Position numbers and translations under genes: made by a program. Below the pieces are notes generated by a model. The model was not told the DNA's origin, ran no database searches, and saw only the letters and a program-made list of their open reading frames with translations. From Thermomonas sp. HDW16 (lineage in GTDB: Bacteria; Pseudomonadota; Gammaproteobacteria; Xanthomonadales; Xanthomonadaceae), in NCBI RefSeq assembly GCF_011302915.1, contig NZ_CP049872.1, positions 1,860,001 through 1,924,000 on the forward strand: a DNA stretch of 64,000 bases, read 5' to 3'. Positions 9,087 through 18,323 of this stretch are shown here, piece by piece (the first letter of the stretch is position 1; every line of letters starts with the position of its first letter).

Positions 9087-9842
9087 TTAGGCGACCGGCT
9101 CGCCGTCGGCCAGCGGCTTGAGCTGCGGATCCAGCGCGACGCGCTCATCGAACACGAAGCAGCGACCGTCGTAACCGGCACCGCCAACCTGCTCGAAATA
9201 ACCCAGGATCCCACCGTCGAGTTGCAGCAAGTTGTCCATGCCGTCGTGCCGCAGCCACAGCGCGGCCTTTTCGCAGCGGATGCCGCCGGTGCAGAAACTG
9301 ACCACGGTGGCGTCGCGCAGTGCGTCGCGATGCGGTGCCAGTGCTTCGGGCAGTTCGGTGAAATTGTCGATGGACAGGGTCAACGCATCCTTGAACGTGC
9401 CGAAGCCGAACTCTTCGCGGTTGCGGGTATCCAGCAGCACCAGCCGCTTGCCGGAATCATCCCGATAGCCCTGCGCGATCCAGCGTTGCAGTGTCGCGGG
9501 TTCCACTGCCGGCGCGCGTTCGCCGGTGTCGAGCGGCGAAGCATGCTCGCGGCGGAACGCGATGACCTCGTCCTTGCGCTTCACCTTCAGCTTCGCGAAC
9601 GGCAGCGTTTCGCTCCAACTTTCCTTGGCGTACAGCGATGCGAAGCGCGGGTCTTCGCGCAGCCAGTCGAGGAAGCCGCGCAGCGGCGTTTCCGCGCCCG
9701 CCAAAAACAGGTTGAGGCCTTCGGGCGTGACCAGCACGCTGCCGCGCAGGGCATCCGCTTCGGCGCGTTCGCGAATGAGTGCAGCCAGCGCATCGGCATC
9801 GTCGATGGCCACGAACAGGTAGGCGGCGATATTGAGGATCAT
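9087..9842 (-). CDS. trhO: tRNA uridine(34) hydroxylase TrhO (rhodanese fold)
   Basis: 251-residue YceA/TrhO protein, which makes 5-hydroxyuridine at tRNA position 34 in an oxygen-dependent reaction. An N-terminal acylphosphatase-like part is followed by a rhodanese domain with active-site Cys in SFCTGGIRCEKA; the partner motif LDTRNREEF is also present. The start at 9842 overlaps the stop of the upstream dimethylargininase gene (ATGA), so the two genes are coupled. In-frame sequence further upstream is shadow of that neighbour. Confidence 0.92.
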   Translation of the reverse strand: MILNIAAYLFVAIDDADALAALIRERAEADALRGSVLVTPEGLNLFLAGAETPLRGFLDWLREDPRFASLYAKESWSETLPFAKLKVKRKDEVIAFRREHASPLDTGERAPAVEPATLQRWIAQGYRDDSGKRLVLLDTRNREEFGFGTFKDALTLSIDNFTELPEALAPHRDALRDATVVSFCTGGIRCEKAALWLRHDGMDNLLQLDGGILGYFEQVGGAGYDGRCFVFDERVALDPQLKPLADGEPVA

Positions 9843-10618
9843 GCCGCGCCCTCGGTGCGGAACAACACGCTGCAACAGGTCACCGCGCCTTCGGCTTTCT
9901 GCAATTCGGATACATCGACCGTGGTGACGGCAATACCGGCTTCGCGCAGGCGTTCCAGCGTGCGCGGGAAACAGTCCGGATACAGCAACGCCTCGCCGAT
10001 GCGCACCGCATTGGCGGCATGTCCCTCGACGGAATCGACTTCGATCCGTCGATAGTCGGCAAACGATGCGGCATCCACCAACCACTTCGGATTCACCAGC
10101 ACTGCGTCCTCGGCCACTTGGGTCACCGCCGATTTCAGGTGCAGGCAGTTGCGAGTCGCTATGCCTTCGACCGTGTAGCCATAGGGCGCCAACAACGTGC
10201 GCAACTGTGCTCTGCCCGCTTCGTTGCTGCGCGCGGAGATGCCGACGAACACCCGCTTGCCGATGCGCAATACATCACCGCCGTCCAGCGTGCCGGGCGC
10301 TTCGATCCGCAGCACCGGGCGGAAACGGCTCAGCGCGTCCAGCACTGCCGCGCCTTCATCCCGGCGCGATGCCGCGCCCGGACGAGTGGCAATGGAAACT
10401 TCATCGAAGGCCAGCGCCACGTCTTCCACGAATACCGAATCCGGGTAGGCCGGCTCTGCAGGCAAGCGGATCACCTTGCAGCCAAGCGACTCCAGCGCAT
10501 GGCAATACGCTTCGTGTTGCGCCTGTGCGCGGGCAACGTTGATGGGGGTGCGGTCGACGAACGAGAGTTCGCAATCGGCCAGCGCCGGGCTGACGTCACG
10601 GGTAATGGCGGTCCACAT
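9839..10618 (-). CDS. ddaH: Dimethylargininase (N(G),N(G)-dimethylarginine dimethylaminohydrolase)
   Basis: 259-residue guanidino-group-modifying enzyme. Motifs seen: FVEDVAL near residue 65, LDGGDVLR with the catalytic acidic residue near 110, the catalytic His in NCLHLKS, and the nucleophilic Cys near the C-terminus (AVTCCSVLF). Family enzymes hydrolyse methylated arginine to citrulline and methylamines. It is the first gene of an operon with trhO (4-nt overlap). An arginine deiminase-like activity is possible but the length and motifs favour DDAH. Confidence 0.9.
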   Translation of the reverse strand: MWTAITRDVSPALADCELSFVDRTPINVARAQAQHEAYCHALESLGCKVIRLPAEPAYPDSVFVEDVALAFDEVSIATRPGAASRRDEGAAVLDALSRFRPVLRIEAPGTLDGGDVLRIGKRVFVGISARSNEAGRAQLRTLLAPYGYTVEGIATRNCLHLKSAVTQVAEDAVLVNPKWLVDAASFADYRRIEVDSVEGHAANAVRIGEALLYPDCFPRTLERLREAGIAVTTVDVSELQKAEGAVTCCSVLFRTEGAA

Positions 10619-10671
10619 CGCGTCATTGTAAGCGGGCCATCACACGTAGCCGCGCATGGGATCATGTGCGC

Positions 10672-11919
10672 ATGTCCACGCCTGCCTGCCCCCAACCTCG
10701 CCTCGCCGTGATCGGCGGCGGCCCTGCCGGCCTGATGGCTGCGGAAGTTGCATGCGCGGCGGGGATCGAAGTGCATCTGTTCGAGGCCAAGGGCTCGGTG
10801 GGCCGCAAGTTCCTGATCGCCGGCAAGGGCGGGCTCAACCTCACCCACTCCGAGCCGCGGCCCGCGTTCGATGCGCGCTTCCGCGAGCGTGCACGCGAAG
10901 TCGGCGCCTGGCTGGATGCGTTGGATGCCGACGGGTTGCGCGACTGGGCGCGCGGTTTCGGCATCGAAACCTATGTCGGCAGCTCGGGCCGCGTGTTCCC
11001 GATGGATCGCAAGGCCGCGCCGTTGCTGCGCGCCTGGGTGCACCGGCTGCGCGATGCCGGTGTGCACTTCCACGTCCATCACCGTTGGCTGGGCTGGGAT
11101 GAGGCCGGCGCGCTGCGCTTTTCCACGGAGGATGGCGAAACCGCGTTCGTCGCGGATGCGGTGGTGCTCGCAGTGGGTGGCGGCAGCTGGCCGCAGCTGG
11201 GCTCCGATGGTGCGTGGGTGGAAACGTTGGTCACGCGCGGCATCGACATCGCCCCGCTGCAGCCGGCCAATTGCGGTTTCGACATCGGCTGGAGCGAATT
11301 CCTTTCGAAAAAGCACGCCGGTGCGCCGCTGAAGCCGGTGGTCGCGTATTGGCGCGATGCGCATGGCATTGAACAGGCATTGCAAGGCGAGTGCGTGCTG
11401 ACCGAAGGCGGCATCGAGGGCAGCCTCATCTACGCCATCGCCGCCGACCTACGCGATGCGATCACACGCGATCGTGAAACCACATTGCACCTCGACCTCG
11501 TGCCTGGCCGCGTGTTCGAAAGGTTGCAGCGCGACCTCGAAAACCCGCGCAAAGGTCGCAGCCTGGGCGAACACCTGCGCCGGCAGGCCAGCATCGATGG
11601 TGCCAAGGTTGCGCTGCTGCACGAAGTGCTCGACAAGCCCGCGCTGCAGGACATGACCCGTGTCGCCGCTACCCTCAAGCGCCTGCCGCTGCGCCTGCTG
11701 CGTCCGCGACCGATGGCGGAAACCATTTCCACCGCCGGAGGCGTGCGGCTGGAGGCACTGGACGGCGCACTGATGTTGCATGGATTGCCCGGTGTGTTCT
11801 GTGCCGGGGAAATGCTGGACTGGGAAGCCCAGACCGGCGGCTACCTGCTCACCGCCTGCTTCGCCAGCGGGCTGCGTGCCGGCAACGGTGCCGTGCGCTG
11901 GTTGCAGGCAACCCGCTGA
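10672..11919 (+). CDS. FAD-dependent oxidoreductase, HI0933-like (second copy)
   Basis: 415-residue flavoprotein with Rossmann motif IGGGPAGLMAAE, the signature VGRKFLIAGKGGLNLTHSE and the closing CAGEMLDWEAQTGGYLL. It belongs to the same broad family as 7706-8899 but to a different subgroup: the conserved SGGGRCNFTN is replaced by AGKGGLNLTH. Substrate unknown. Start: ATG 10672 is preferred over an in-frame GTG two codons upstream. It is divergent from the ddaH operon across about 50 nt. Confidence 0.88.
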   Translation: MSTPACPQPRLAVIGGGPAGLMAAEVACAAGIEVHLFEAKGSVGRKFLIAGKGGLNLTHSEPRPAFDARFRERAREVGAWLDALDADGLRDWARGFGIETYVGSSGRVFPMDRKAAPLLRAWVHRLRDAGVHFHVHHRWLGWDEAGALRFSTEDGETAFVADAVVLAVGGGSWPQLGSDGAWVETLVTRGIDIAPLQPANCGFDIGWSEFLSKKHAGAPLKPVVAYWRDAHGIEQALQGECVLTEGGIEGSLIYAIAADLRDAITRDRETTLHLDLVPGRVFERLQRDLENPRKGRSLGEHLRRQASIDGAKVALLHEVLDKPALQDMTRVAATLKRLPLRLLRPRPMAETISTAGGVRLEALDGALMLHGLPGVFCAGEMLDWEAQTGGYLLTACFASGLRAGNGAVRWLQATR

Positions 11920-11922
11920 TCC

Positions 11923-13674
11923 TCACGGCGTCTTCTTCGCCGCCTCGGCCCTGGCCTTCTCCATCGCGGCCTTCGCGCGATCCGCCGTATCCTTCTGGAA
12001 TTCGCTGATATGCGGCAGTTCGCGCAGCACGTGCGAATGCGGATCCAGCGTGTAAGTCGCGCCTGTCGGCAGGTTCACGTGGCCGCGGCCACCTGCCATC
12101 GGCACATCCACCACCTGTCGACCCACGCGCACCTGCACCGGCAGCGGGAACGGCTTGCCGCCCTGCGTCTTCCAGCGCAACGACAGCCCGTTCGCGTCGC
12201 GCGTGGCCAGCAATTCCGGCAGCTTCGCCGAACGCAGGTAGACATCGAAAAACCAGCGGTAGTCCTTGCCGGTGATGCGATCGACGATGTCGATAAAGTC
12301 ATTGGTGGATGCGTAACGTGGCTTGAAATTGCCGGCGCGCGGCGTGGCGGTGCCGTAGACCAGCTCGCGGGTGGAGCGGAAGAACGCTTCATCGCCGATC
12401 AGCCCGCGCAGGGTGTGCAGCATCAGCGCGCCTTTGTAGTACACGTCGTTGCCGGGGCCGCGTTCCTTCTTGGAGACGTCGTGCTCGGTCATCGCATGAC
12501 CAGTCACCACCGGGTATTCGTTGACCAGCGCCGCGCGCATCTTCATCAGCGCCGCCATGTATTCCATGTCGCCACGCAGCCATTGCAGGTACAGCGGCTG
12601 CATGTACGTACCGAAACCCTCGTGCAGCCACAGGTCGTCCCAGTCCACGTTGGTCAGCTGGTTGCCGAACCACTCGTGGGCGAATTCGTGCTGCAGCAGC
12701 CAGTCGTAGCCGGCATCGGCCTTCTTGTACTCGTTACCATAGGCATTGATGGTCTGGTGTTCCATGCCCAGGTGCGGGGTCTCCACCACGCCCATCTTCT
12801 CGTCGGCGAACGGATACGGGCCGATCACCTCTTCGAAGAAATCCAGCATCGGTGCAAATTCGGCGAACAGGCCTTCTGCCTTGGCCTTGTTGCCTTTCAG
12901 GTACCAGAAGCGCAGCGGAATGGTGTTGCCGTAGCGCGACGCGTAATCGCCCTGCAGCAGTTCGTACGGGCCGATGTTGAGGGCGATGGCATAGGTATCC
13001 GGTTGCTTCGCCCGCCAGTGGTAGGTGCTCCAACCATCCTTTTCGTCCACGCCGATGGCGATCCCGTTGCCGGCGGCCACCAGCGGCGCAGGCACGGTGA
13101 TGTGCTGCACGACTTCCAGTGGCTCGCCCTGCGGGTGGTCGATGCACGGCCACAACAGGTCGCAGCCCTCGCCCTGCACGGCGGTGGCGATCCACGGTTC
13201 GCCGGTTGGCGCCGTGGCCCAGACGAAACCGCCATCCCACGGCGCCTTGTCCGCTACATGCGGGTTTCCGGCATAGCGGATGCGCAAGGTCGCGCGAGCA
13301 CCCGCGGCCAGCGCCTTCGGCAAGTCCACCGTCATTCGCCCTTCCGGATTGCGCCAGTGGGCGGCGTCGACGGCCTGCCCATCCAGTTCAACCAGGTCGA
13401 TCGTGTAGTTGCGGTCGAGATCGACGACCAGCTTGCCAATGGGTTGGTCGGCGAGGAAGGTCAGCTTCGCATCGCCGTCCAGCCATTTGCGCGCCGGATC
13501 GACCTTGAACGAAAGGTCGGCCCGCTCGAAGGTTACGGCCTCCTGCTCTGGCGCACGCGGCAAACCGCTGGCGGCGGTGGTTTCGGTCAGTGCGGGTTGT
13601 TCGGCTTGTGCGGCTTGCGCAACCAAGGTGGCAGACGCGATTACGACGGCAAGCAGGCAACGGGCGACGGGCAT
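11923..13674 (-). CDS. M1 family metallo-aminopeptidase, exported
   Basis: 583-residue zinc aminopeptidase. A signal peptide (residues 1-24, cleavage near AQA) sends it to the periplasm. The zinc site is HEFAHEW at 329-335 with the third ligand Glu at about 352 (LHEGFGTY). The exopeptidase motif reads GMEHQ at 303-307 rather than GAMEN, as in leukotriene-A4-hydrolase-like M1 enzymes. It lacks the long C-terminal domain of PepN. Its stop is 3 nt from the convergent flavoprotein stop. Confidence 0.9.
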   Translation of the reverse strand: MPVARCLLAVVIASATLVAQAAQAEQPALTETTAASGLPRAPEQEAVTFERADLSFKVDPARKWLDGDAKLTFLADQPIGKLVVDLDRNYTIDLVELDGQAVDAAHWRNPEGRMTVDLPKALAAGARATLRIRYAGNPHVADKAPWDGGFVWATAPTGEPWIATAVQGEGCDLLWPCIDHPQGEPLEVVQHITVPAPLVAAGNGIAIGVDEKDGWSTYHWRAKQPDTYAIALNIGPYELLQGDYASRYGNTIPLRFWYLKGNKAKAEGLFAEFAPMLDFFEEVIGPYPFADEKMGVVETPHLGMEHQTINAYGNEYKKADAGYDWLLQHEFAHEWFGNQLTNVDWDDLWLHEGFGTYMQPLYLQWLRGDMEYMAALMKMRAALVNEYPVVTGHAMTEHDVSKKERGPGNDVYYKGALMLHTLRGLIGDEAFFRSTRELVYGTATPRAGNFKPRYASTNDFIDIVDRITGKDYRWFFDVYLRSAKLPELLATRDANGLSLRWKTQGGKPFPLPVQVRVGRQVVDVPMAGGRGHVNLPTGATYTLDPHSHVLRELPHISEFQKDTADRAKAAMEKARAEAAKKTP

Positions 13675-13750
13675 GACGGCGATCCAGGTAGGCGAACCTC
13701 AACTCTCGCACGACTGCACCGGCATCGGTGCCTGCCGTTTGTCACGGCGC

Positions 13751-13777
13751 ATGAAGCCCGGCGTTGCCGGGCTTCAT
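13751..13777 (-). terminator. Strong hairpin downstream of the 13787-14212 gene
   Basis: A perfect 12-bp stem (ATGAAGCCCGGC with its complement) with a GTT loop lies 10 nt past the stop of the leftward gene and just upstream of the aminopeptidase start. A T-run is not clear on the minus strand, so it may end transcription weakly or protect the mRNA end. Confidence 0.4.
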
Positions 13778-13786
13778 CGTTTGCGG

Positions 13787-14212
13787 TCAGCGGCAACGGC
13801 CGAAGCGATCCGGTGATGCACCGGGGCCACCTCGCCAACCGGGCGGATTCTCCCAATTGGTGCCCCGTCCGCCCGCACGACCCGGCGGGTTGCGGTCGTT
13901 ATCCAACCAGCAGCGCTTGGCCTGGTTCCAGAAACCATATTGCGGGTGCCAGTATCCGTAGCTTGGACTGAAGTAGTACCCGGCGGCGACGCGGTTGAAA
14001 CGATAGGCATGTCCCTGGTTGCGCCAGTCGCGGTAATCCGGCGACTTGCCTAGCCCGCCACGCCAGCCCGGCGGGTTTTCCCAATTGGTGCCAGGGCCGC
14101 CAGCACGGCCGGGCGGATTGTTGTCGTGGTCGTGGCGGCGATCGCGCGCGCCTGCGGTGCCTGCAACGCCAAGCGTCAGCAATGCAGCAATGAGCAATGT
14201 CCTGGCTTTCAT
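13787..14212 (-). CDS. Secreted Pro/Gly/Trp-rich protein with an internal repeat
   Basis: 141 residues with a signal peptide (residues 1-22, ending AGA). The mature part carries two near-identical blocks at roughly 31-55 and 108-132, each reading NPPGRAGG then TNWENPPGWRGG, separated by a Tyr/Trp-rich segment (YYFSPSYGYWHP). A single Cys lies in the middle part and one at the C-terminal end. No enzyme motif is recognised. The pattern suggests a surface or periplasmic structural or binding protein; this is inference. The DNA encoding the two blocks is also clearly duplicated. Confidence 0.75.
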   Translation of the reverse strand: MKARTLLIAALLTLGVAGTAGARDRRHDHDNNPPGRAGGPGTNWENPPGWRGGLGKSPDYRDWRNQGHAYRFNRVAAGYYFSPSYGYWHPQYGFWNQAKRCWLDNDRNPPGRAGGRGTNWENPPGWRGGPGASPDRFGRCR

Positions 14213-14463
14213 GTCCCTGGCTCCTGTCGCGCGGGATGCGCCCTTTCAACAACTGGTGCCGGGCCCGTGAAGTTGACTGCGGGAACGATGTCGTTGGGGT
14301 TTCGCTCAGCCACCGGCGCATGGCGAACAGGAATCTGAATGGATGCTTGCAGGATTTCACCACCGGCCTGCAACAACGGAAAACCTCAGCATCGATTCAT
14401 CCATGCAGCCGCTAACTGCATGCATCGGGCACGAATGGGTCGCGCCCCGAGGAGACAAGCAAG

Positions 14464-15720
14464 ATGAACCACCTTCCCGCCACCCGCATCCTGACCACCA
14501 CGTTGCTGGGCACCCTGATTGCGGTGGGCAGCGTCGCACCTGCGTTCGCGCAGCAGCACGACGACGATGGCGACAAGAACGACCGCCGCGCCGCACGCAA
14601 GGAACAACGCGACCAGCGTGCAGAACAACGCGCCCCGCAACCGCAGCGCGAGCAGCCGCGCACCCAGCCACGCCAGGAGCGCAGCAATGAACCCCAACGG
14701 CACGAGCATTGGGGCGACGCGCAGCGCCAACAGCAAGAGCAGCACCGCGAGAGTGTGGCCGTCGAACGATCGCGCCAACGCGAGCAGATGGGCGAACGCA
14801 TCGAGCAGCAACGCCGCGACCAGGCCGAGCGCCAGGCGCAATTCCGCAACGCCGATGCCGAACGCAGCCGCGCCCGCAACGAACAGATCATCGAGCAGTC
14901 CCGCCAGCGCGAAGAGATGAGCCGACGCATCGCCGACCAACGTCGCGAAGCCATTCAGCGCCAGGCCGAACAACGGCATTCCAGCGGGCAAACCGCCAGC
15001 GAGCGTGTCATTGCCGAAGCCCGCGGCCGCGAGGAACGCCGCGACCGCGACAACGCTCGCCGCGACGACCGCAGGCAGGACTGGCGCAACGACGACCGGC
15101 GCAATGACGACCGCGACAATCACGTCTCGCGCGAACAGCAGGAACGTCGCATCCAGGATCAGCGCCGCCAGGCAATGGACTGGCAACGCCATGAAGCCTC
15201 GCGACGCAACCAGCTGGAGCAGCGCAACCGCGAACTCGAGCGCCAACGCCGCAACGCCCAGTACCGCTACCAGCAGGACTACTACCGCCGCTGGCTGGCC
15301 CAGCAGTCGCGCTGGAACGCATCGCGTTACGACTACTACAACGACCCGTACTACTACACCGCCTCCAACTATCGCTATGGCTACGGCGGCAACTGGTACA
15401 ACACCAACCAGTACGGCGCCAACCTGCTCCGCCAGGCCGTCAGCGATGGCTACCAGGAAGGCTATTACGCAGGCCGCGCCGACCGCATGGATCGCTGGCG
15501 CTTCGACTACAGCAACAACTACGGCTACATGGACGGCACGTTCGGCTACAACGGCTATTACGTGAACCGCAACGACTACCGCTACTACTTCCGCCAAGGC
15601 TTCGAGCGCGGCTATCGCGACGGCTACTACAGCCGCAACCAGTACGGCCGCTACGACAACGGTTATGCGGTGATCCTGCCGGTCATCCTCAGTGCGATCC
15701 TGGGGTTCCAGACCTACTGA
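14464..15720 (+). CDS. Secreted Gln/Arg-rich protein with Tyr-rich C-terminal domain
   Basis: 418 residues. Signal peptide 1-29 (cleavage AFAQQ). Residues about 35-270 are very rich in Gln, Arg, Glu and Asn with strong coiled-coil character. Residues 275-405 are Tyr/Asn/Arg-rich with repeated DYYRR, NRNDYRYY and RDGYYSRNQYGRYD patterns. A short hydrophobic C-terminus follows. A strong RBS (GAGGAGA) precedes ATG 14464. No known family was recognised; a role in the envelope or in binding polymers or nucleic acid is a guess. It is divergent from the repeat-containing secreted gene. Confidence 0.8.
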   Translation: MNHLPATRILTTTLLGTLIAVGSVAPAFAQQHDDDGDKNDRRAARKEQRDQRAEQRAPQPQREQPRTQPRQERSNEPQRHEHWGDAQRQQQEQHRESVAVERSRQREQMGERIEQQRRDQAERQAQFRNADAERSRARNEQIIEQSRQREEMSRRIADQRREAIQRQAEQRHSSGQTASERVIAEARGREERRDRDNARRDDRRQDWRNDDRRNDDRDNHVSREQQERRIQDQRRQAMDWQRHEASRRNQLEQRNRELERQRRNAQYRYQQDYYRRWLAQQSRWNASRYDYYNDPYYYTASNYRYGYGGNWYNTNQYGANLLRQAVSDGYQEGYYAGRADRMDRWRFDYSNNYGYMDGTFGYNGYYVNRNDYRYYFRQGFERGYRDGYYSRNQYGRYDNGYAVILPVILSAILGFQTY

Positions 15721-15744
15721 TCACCAGCGTCGTCGCGGTCCAGA

Positions 15745-15773
15745 CGCCCGGCTTCCGCGCCGGGCGTTTTCTT
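15745..15773 (+). terminator. Rho-independent terminator
   Basis: Stem CGCCCGG / CCGGGCG with an 8-nt loop, followed by TTTTCTTT, 24 nt after the stop of the Gln/Arg-rich gene. It fits an intrinsic terminator for that rightward gene. Confidence 0.8.
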
Positions 15774-15785
15774 TCCGGCACGTGC

Positions 15786-16052
15786 TCAGCGCAGCTGGCT
15801 GTCCTTGCTGCCGCGGCGGTTGTAGCCGCTGGCGGCGCCGGCCTCGAGATCGTGCGCTTCCTGGCAGGGTACGCACAGGCGCACACCCGGCATCGCTTTG
15901 CGGCGCGCCTCGGGAATCGGCGCATCGCATTCCTCGCAATGCGTGAGTCCGGGCCCGCTGGGCAATTGCCTGCGCGCGCGTTTGATCGCATCCTTCACCG
16001 TGGCATCGATCTGGTCTTGAACTGCGCCGTCGCCGGCCCATCCGGTTGCCAT
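15786..16052 (-). CDS. DksA/TraR-type C4 zinc-finger protein
   Basis: 88 residues with the TraR/DksA zinc finger: CEEC near residue 39 and CVPC near 61, separated by the usual PEARRKAMPGVRL segment. It is much shorter than DksA (about 150) and resembles the YbiI group, lacking the long coiled coil that reaches into the RNA polymerase secondary channel. It may modulate RNA polymerase, but that is unproven for this group. Confidence 0.85.
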   Translation of the reverse strand: MATGWAGDGAVQDQIDATVKDAIKRARRQLPSGPGLTHCEECDAPIPEARRKAMPGVRLCVPCQEAHDLEAGAASGYNRRGSKDSQLR

Positions 16053-16163
16053 GGCTAGTCCTCCTCATGACCCGGCCGCAACCCTAGCACCGCCCACGTC
16101 ACGGGTGTGGCAAGGATCCGGCCAGTGCCCCACACTTGCGTGAATGCCACGGGGAGCCGCTGG

Positions 16164-17246
16164 GTGCCAGCAATCCGGAACAAAGCCCCGCGCAACGACA
16201 TCGGTGACGCATCATCGCGTCTGCGCGACCTGCACAGGCGCGTCTATCGGTTCCGCACGCTTGGCATGGGCCTGGGCTTGCTGCCCATTGCAGCCGTATT
16301 GACCGAACTTCATGCCGCTTGGCCGAGCTGGGCCTGGGCCATCTGCTGTTGCCTGCTCTGGCCGCACCTGGCGTACCTGTCTGCGGCGCGCGGCAAGGAT
16401 CCCGCGCGCGTGGAAATCCGCAACCTGATGGTGGACTCCATGCTCGCCGGCAGCCTGGTGCCGCTGATGCAATTCAACCTGCTGCCGTCGGTCATGCTGA
16501 TGACCGTGAGCACCGCCGACAAGATCAACGCCGGCGTGCGCGGGCTGTGGTTGCGGGCGTTGCCCGGCATGTTCCTCGCCCTGCTCGCGATGGGCGCAGT
16601 CAACGGATTCGCCGTGCGCTATCCCACCAGCACGCCGGTGTTGCTGGCCTGCCTACCGATCATGATCATCCATACGCTTGCGGTCAGCGCCAGCGGCTAC
16701 CAACTGATCCGTAAAGTGCAGAAGCAGAACGCGCGGCTGGACGAGCTCCGCCGCCACGACAGCCTGACCGGACTGGAGAGCCGTGGCCATTGGCAAGAGC
16801 AGGTAGGCACCCTGTTCGATCACCATGCCAGTACCGGCGCATCGGCAAGCATGCTGTTGGTCGATGTCGATTGGTTCAAGAGCATCAACGACCAACACGG
16901 TCATGCCACCGGCGACGACGTGCTGCGCGGCATCGCCGGCGTGATCCGCGCCGTCATCCCGGACGGCAGCCATGCTGGCCGCGTGGGCGGCGATGAGTTC
17001 GCCATCGCCGTGCCGGTTGCCCTGTTCGAAGCGCACTCCATTGCCGAACGCATCCGCAAGGGCGTGGATACCCTGCAATTCCCGCGCAAGCCGCCGCTGC
17101 AATGCTCGGTCAGCATCGGCATCGCCGAACCTGCAACGGCCGATGCCGACCTGCGCGGCTGGATGGAAGCCGCCGACCGCGCGCTCTACCGGGCCAAGGC
17201 GGCCGGGCGTAACCGCGTTGCCGCCAGACTGGATGTCCATGCCTGA
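16164..17246 (+). CDS. Diguanylate cyclase with MASE2 membrane domain
   Basis: About 360 residues. The N-terminal MASE2 domain (residues about 25-180) has five membrane helices and the family signature WPHLAYL...RNLMVDS...FNLLPS. A GGDEF domain follows, with the active site GGDEF at 275-279, giving synthesis of c-di-GMP from two GTP. The inhibitory RxxD motif is absent at its usual place. The layout is that of AdrA/DgcC. Start: GTG 16164 with GGGGAG upstream; an in-frame GTG at 16107 is less likely. Confidence 0.88.
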   Translation: MPAIRNKAPRNDIGDASSRLRDLHRRVYRFRTLGMGLGLLPIAAVLTELHAAWPSWAWAICCCLLWPHLAYLSAARGKDPARVEIRNLMVDSMLAGSLVPLMQFNLLPSVMLMTVSTADKINAGVRGLWLRALPGMFLALLAMGAVNGFAVRYPTSTPVLLACLPIMIIHTLAVSASGYQLIRKVQKQNARLDELRRHDSLTGLESRGHWQEQVGTLFDHHASTGASASMLLVDVDWFKSINDQHGHATGDDVLRGIAGVIRAVIPDGSHAGRVGGDEFAIAVPVALFEAHSIAERIRKGVDTLQFPRKPPLQCSVSIGIAEPATADADLRGWMEAADRALYRAKAAGRNRVAARLDVHA

Positions 17247-17288
17247 CCACATGCAGGAGCTTCATCCAGTACCGGCCAGAATCCGGGC

Positions 17289-18323
17289 ATGAAAGACGAA
17301 ACGACCACCCGACGCGACTTCATCGCCCGTCTGTCGGATTCCATCAGCGATGCCGACTCGCTGGAAACGCTGGTGCGCCCGCTGCTGGAAATGCTGGAGG
17401 CAGTGACGGGCCTGGAATCGACCTACATGACGTCGATCGATGAGGACGCCGGCCTGCAGCGCATCCTGTATGCGCGCAACACCCGCGACCTGCAGATCCC
17501 GGAAGGACTGACCGCGACCTGGCAAGACACCCTGTGCAAACGCGCGCTCGAACAGGAGCGGGTGTACGTGGACGACGTGCCGGCGGTATGGGGCGATTCC
17601 GATGCCGCACGCGCATTGGGCATCGCCACCTATGCCAGCACCCCGATCCATGGCCAGGACGGGCGCCTGTACGGCACCCTGTGCGCGGCCAGCAGCGCTC
17701 GCAAGCCGATGACCGTCGATGCCGAACGCGTGCTGCGCATGTTCTCGCTGCTGATCGGCCAGCAGGTCGAGCGCGAACGACTGCTGCAGGAACTGCGCCA
17801 GGCGAATCGGGCGCTGGCGTTGAGCGCGTTGACCGATCCGGCCACCGGCCTGCCCAACCGGCGCGCATTGATGAGCGAGCTGGCCAGGCGACTGGCGCGC
17901 AGCGAACGCAACCACAACGCGCTCTTGGTCGCCTTCATCGACCTGGACGGTTTCAAGGCGATCAACGACCAGCACGGCCACGAAGCCGGCGACCGCATGC
18001 TGGTGCTGGTCGGCCATGCGCTCGTGCATGCCGCGCGCGCCGGCGATTACTGCGCACGGCTGGGCGGCGACGAGTTCGTGGTGCTGGCCAGCGTGCCGCC
18101 GGAGGAAGGCGAAGCGGCATTGGCTGCCTTGCAGAAACGCCTGCACGACGCCACCCGCGGCCGTTTCGAACTGAGCGAAGGCACCGCCATCGACTACGCC
18201 GGCCCCAGCATCGGCACGATCCTTGCGCCTGCCGACCAGCACGATGTGGACGCCGTGCTGGCGTTGGCGGATGCCGCGATGTATTCAATCAAGCGGCTGC
18301 GCAAGATCGACCGTCCGGGTTAA
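17289..18323 (+). CDS. GAF-GGDEF diguanylate cyclase
   Basis: 344 residues, cytoplasmic. Residues about 20-160 form a GAF-like sensory domain (LETLVRPLLEML...YASTPIHGQDGRLYGTLCA). The GGDEF domain begins near 175 and has intact GGDEF at 259-263. The product-inhibition site RAGD lies five residues before it, so feedback control by c-di-GMP is likely. It follows the MASE2 cyclase by 42 nt and may be cotranscribed. Its stop overlaps the stop of the convergent next gene within the four bases TTAA. Confidence 0.92.
   Translation: MKDETTTRRDFIARLSDSISDADSLETLVRPLLEMLEAVTGLESTYMTSIDEDAGLQRILYARNTRDLQIPEGLTATWQDTLCKRALEQERVYVDDVPAVWGDSDAARALGIATYASTPIHGQDGRLYGTLCAASSARKPMTVDAERVLRMFSLLIGQQVERERLLQELRQANRALALSALTDPATGLPNRRALMSELARRLARSERNHNALLVAFIDLDGFKAINDQHGHEAGDRMLVLVGHALVHAARAGDYCARLGGDEFVVLASVPPEEGEAALAALQKRLHDATRGRFELSEGTAIDYAGPSIGTILAPADQHDVDAVLALADAAMYSIKRLRKIDRPG

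Noticed and set aside
12010..13971. 653-codon frame on the + strand opposite the aminopeptidase
   Set aside because: Antisense shadow; the - strand has signal peptide and zinc motif.
14386..15597. 403-codon frame on the - strand with a very hydrophobic Val/Ala-rich product
   Set aside because: Mirror of the Gln/Arg-rich coding repeats on the + strand; no RBS; the + strand frame has a signal peptide, RBS and terminator.
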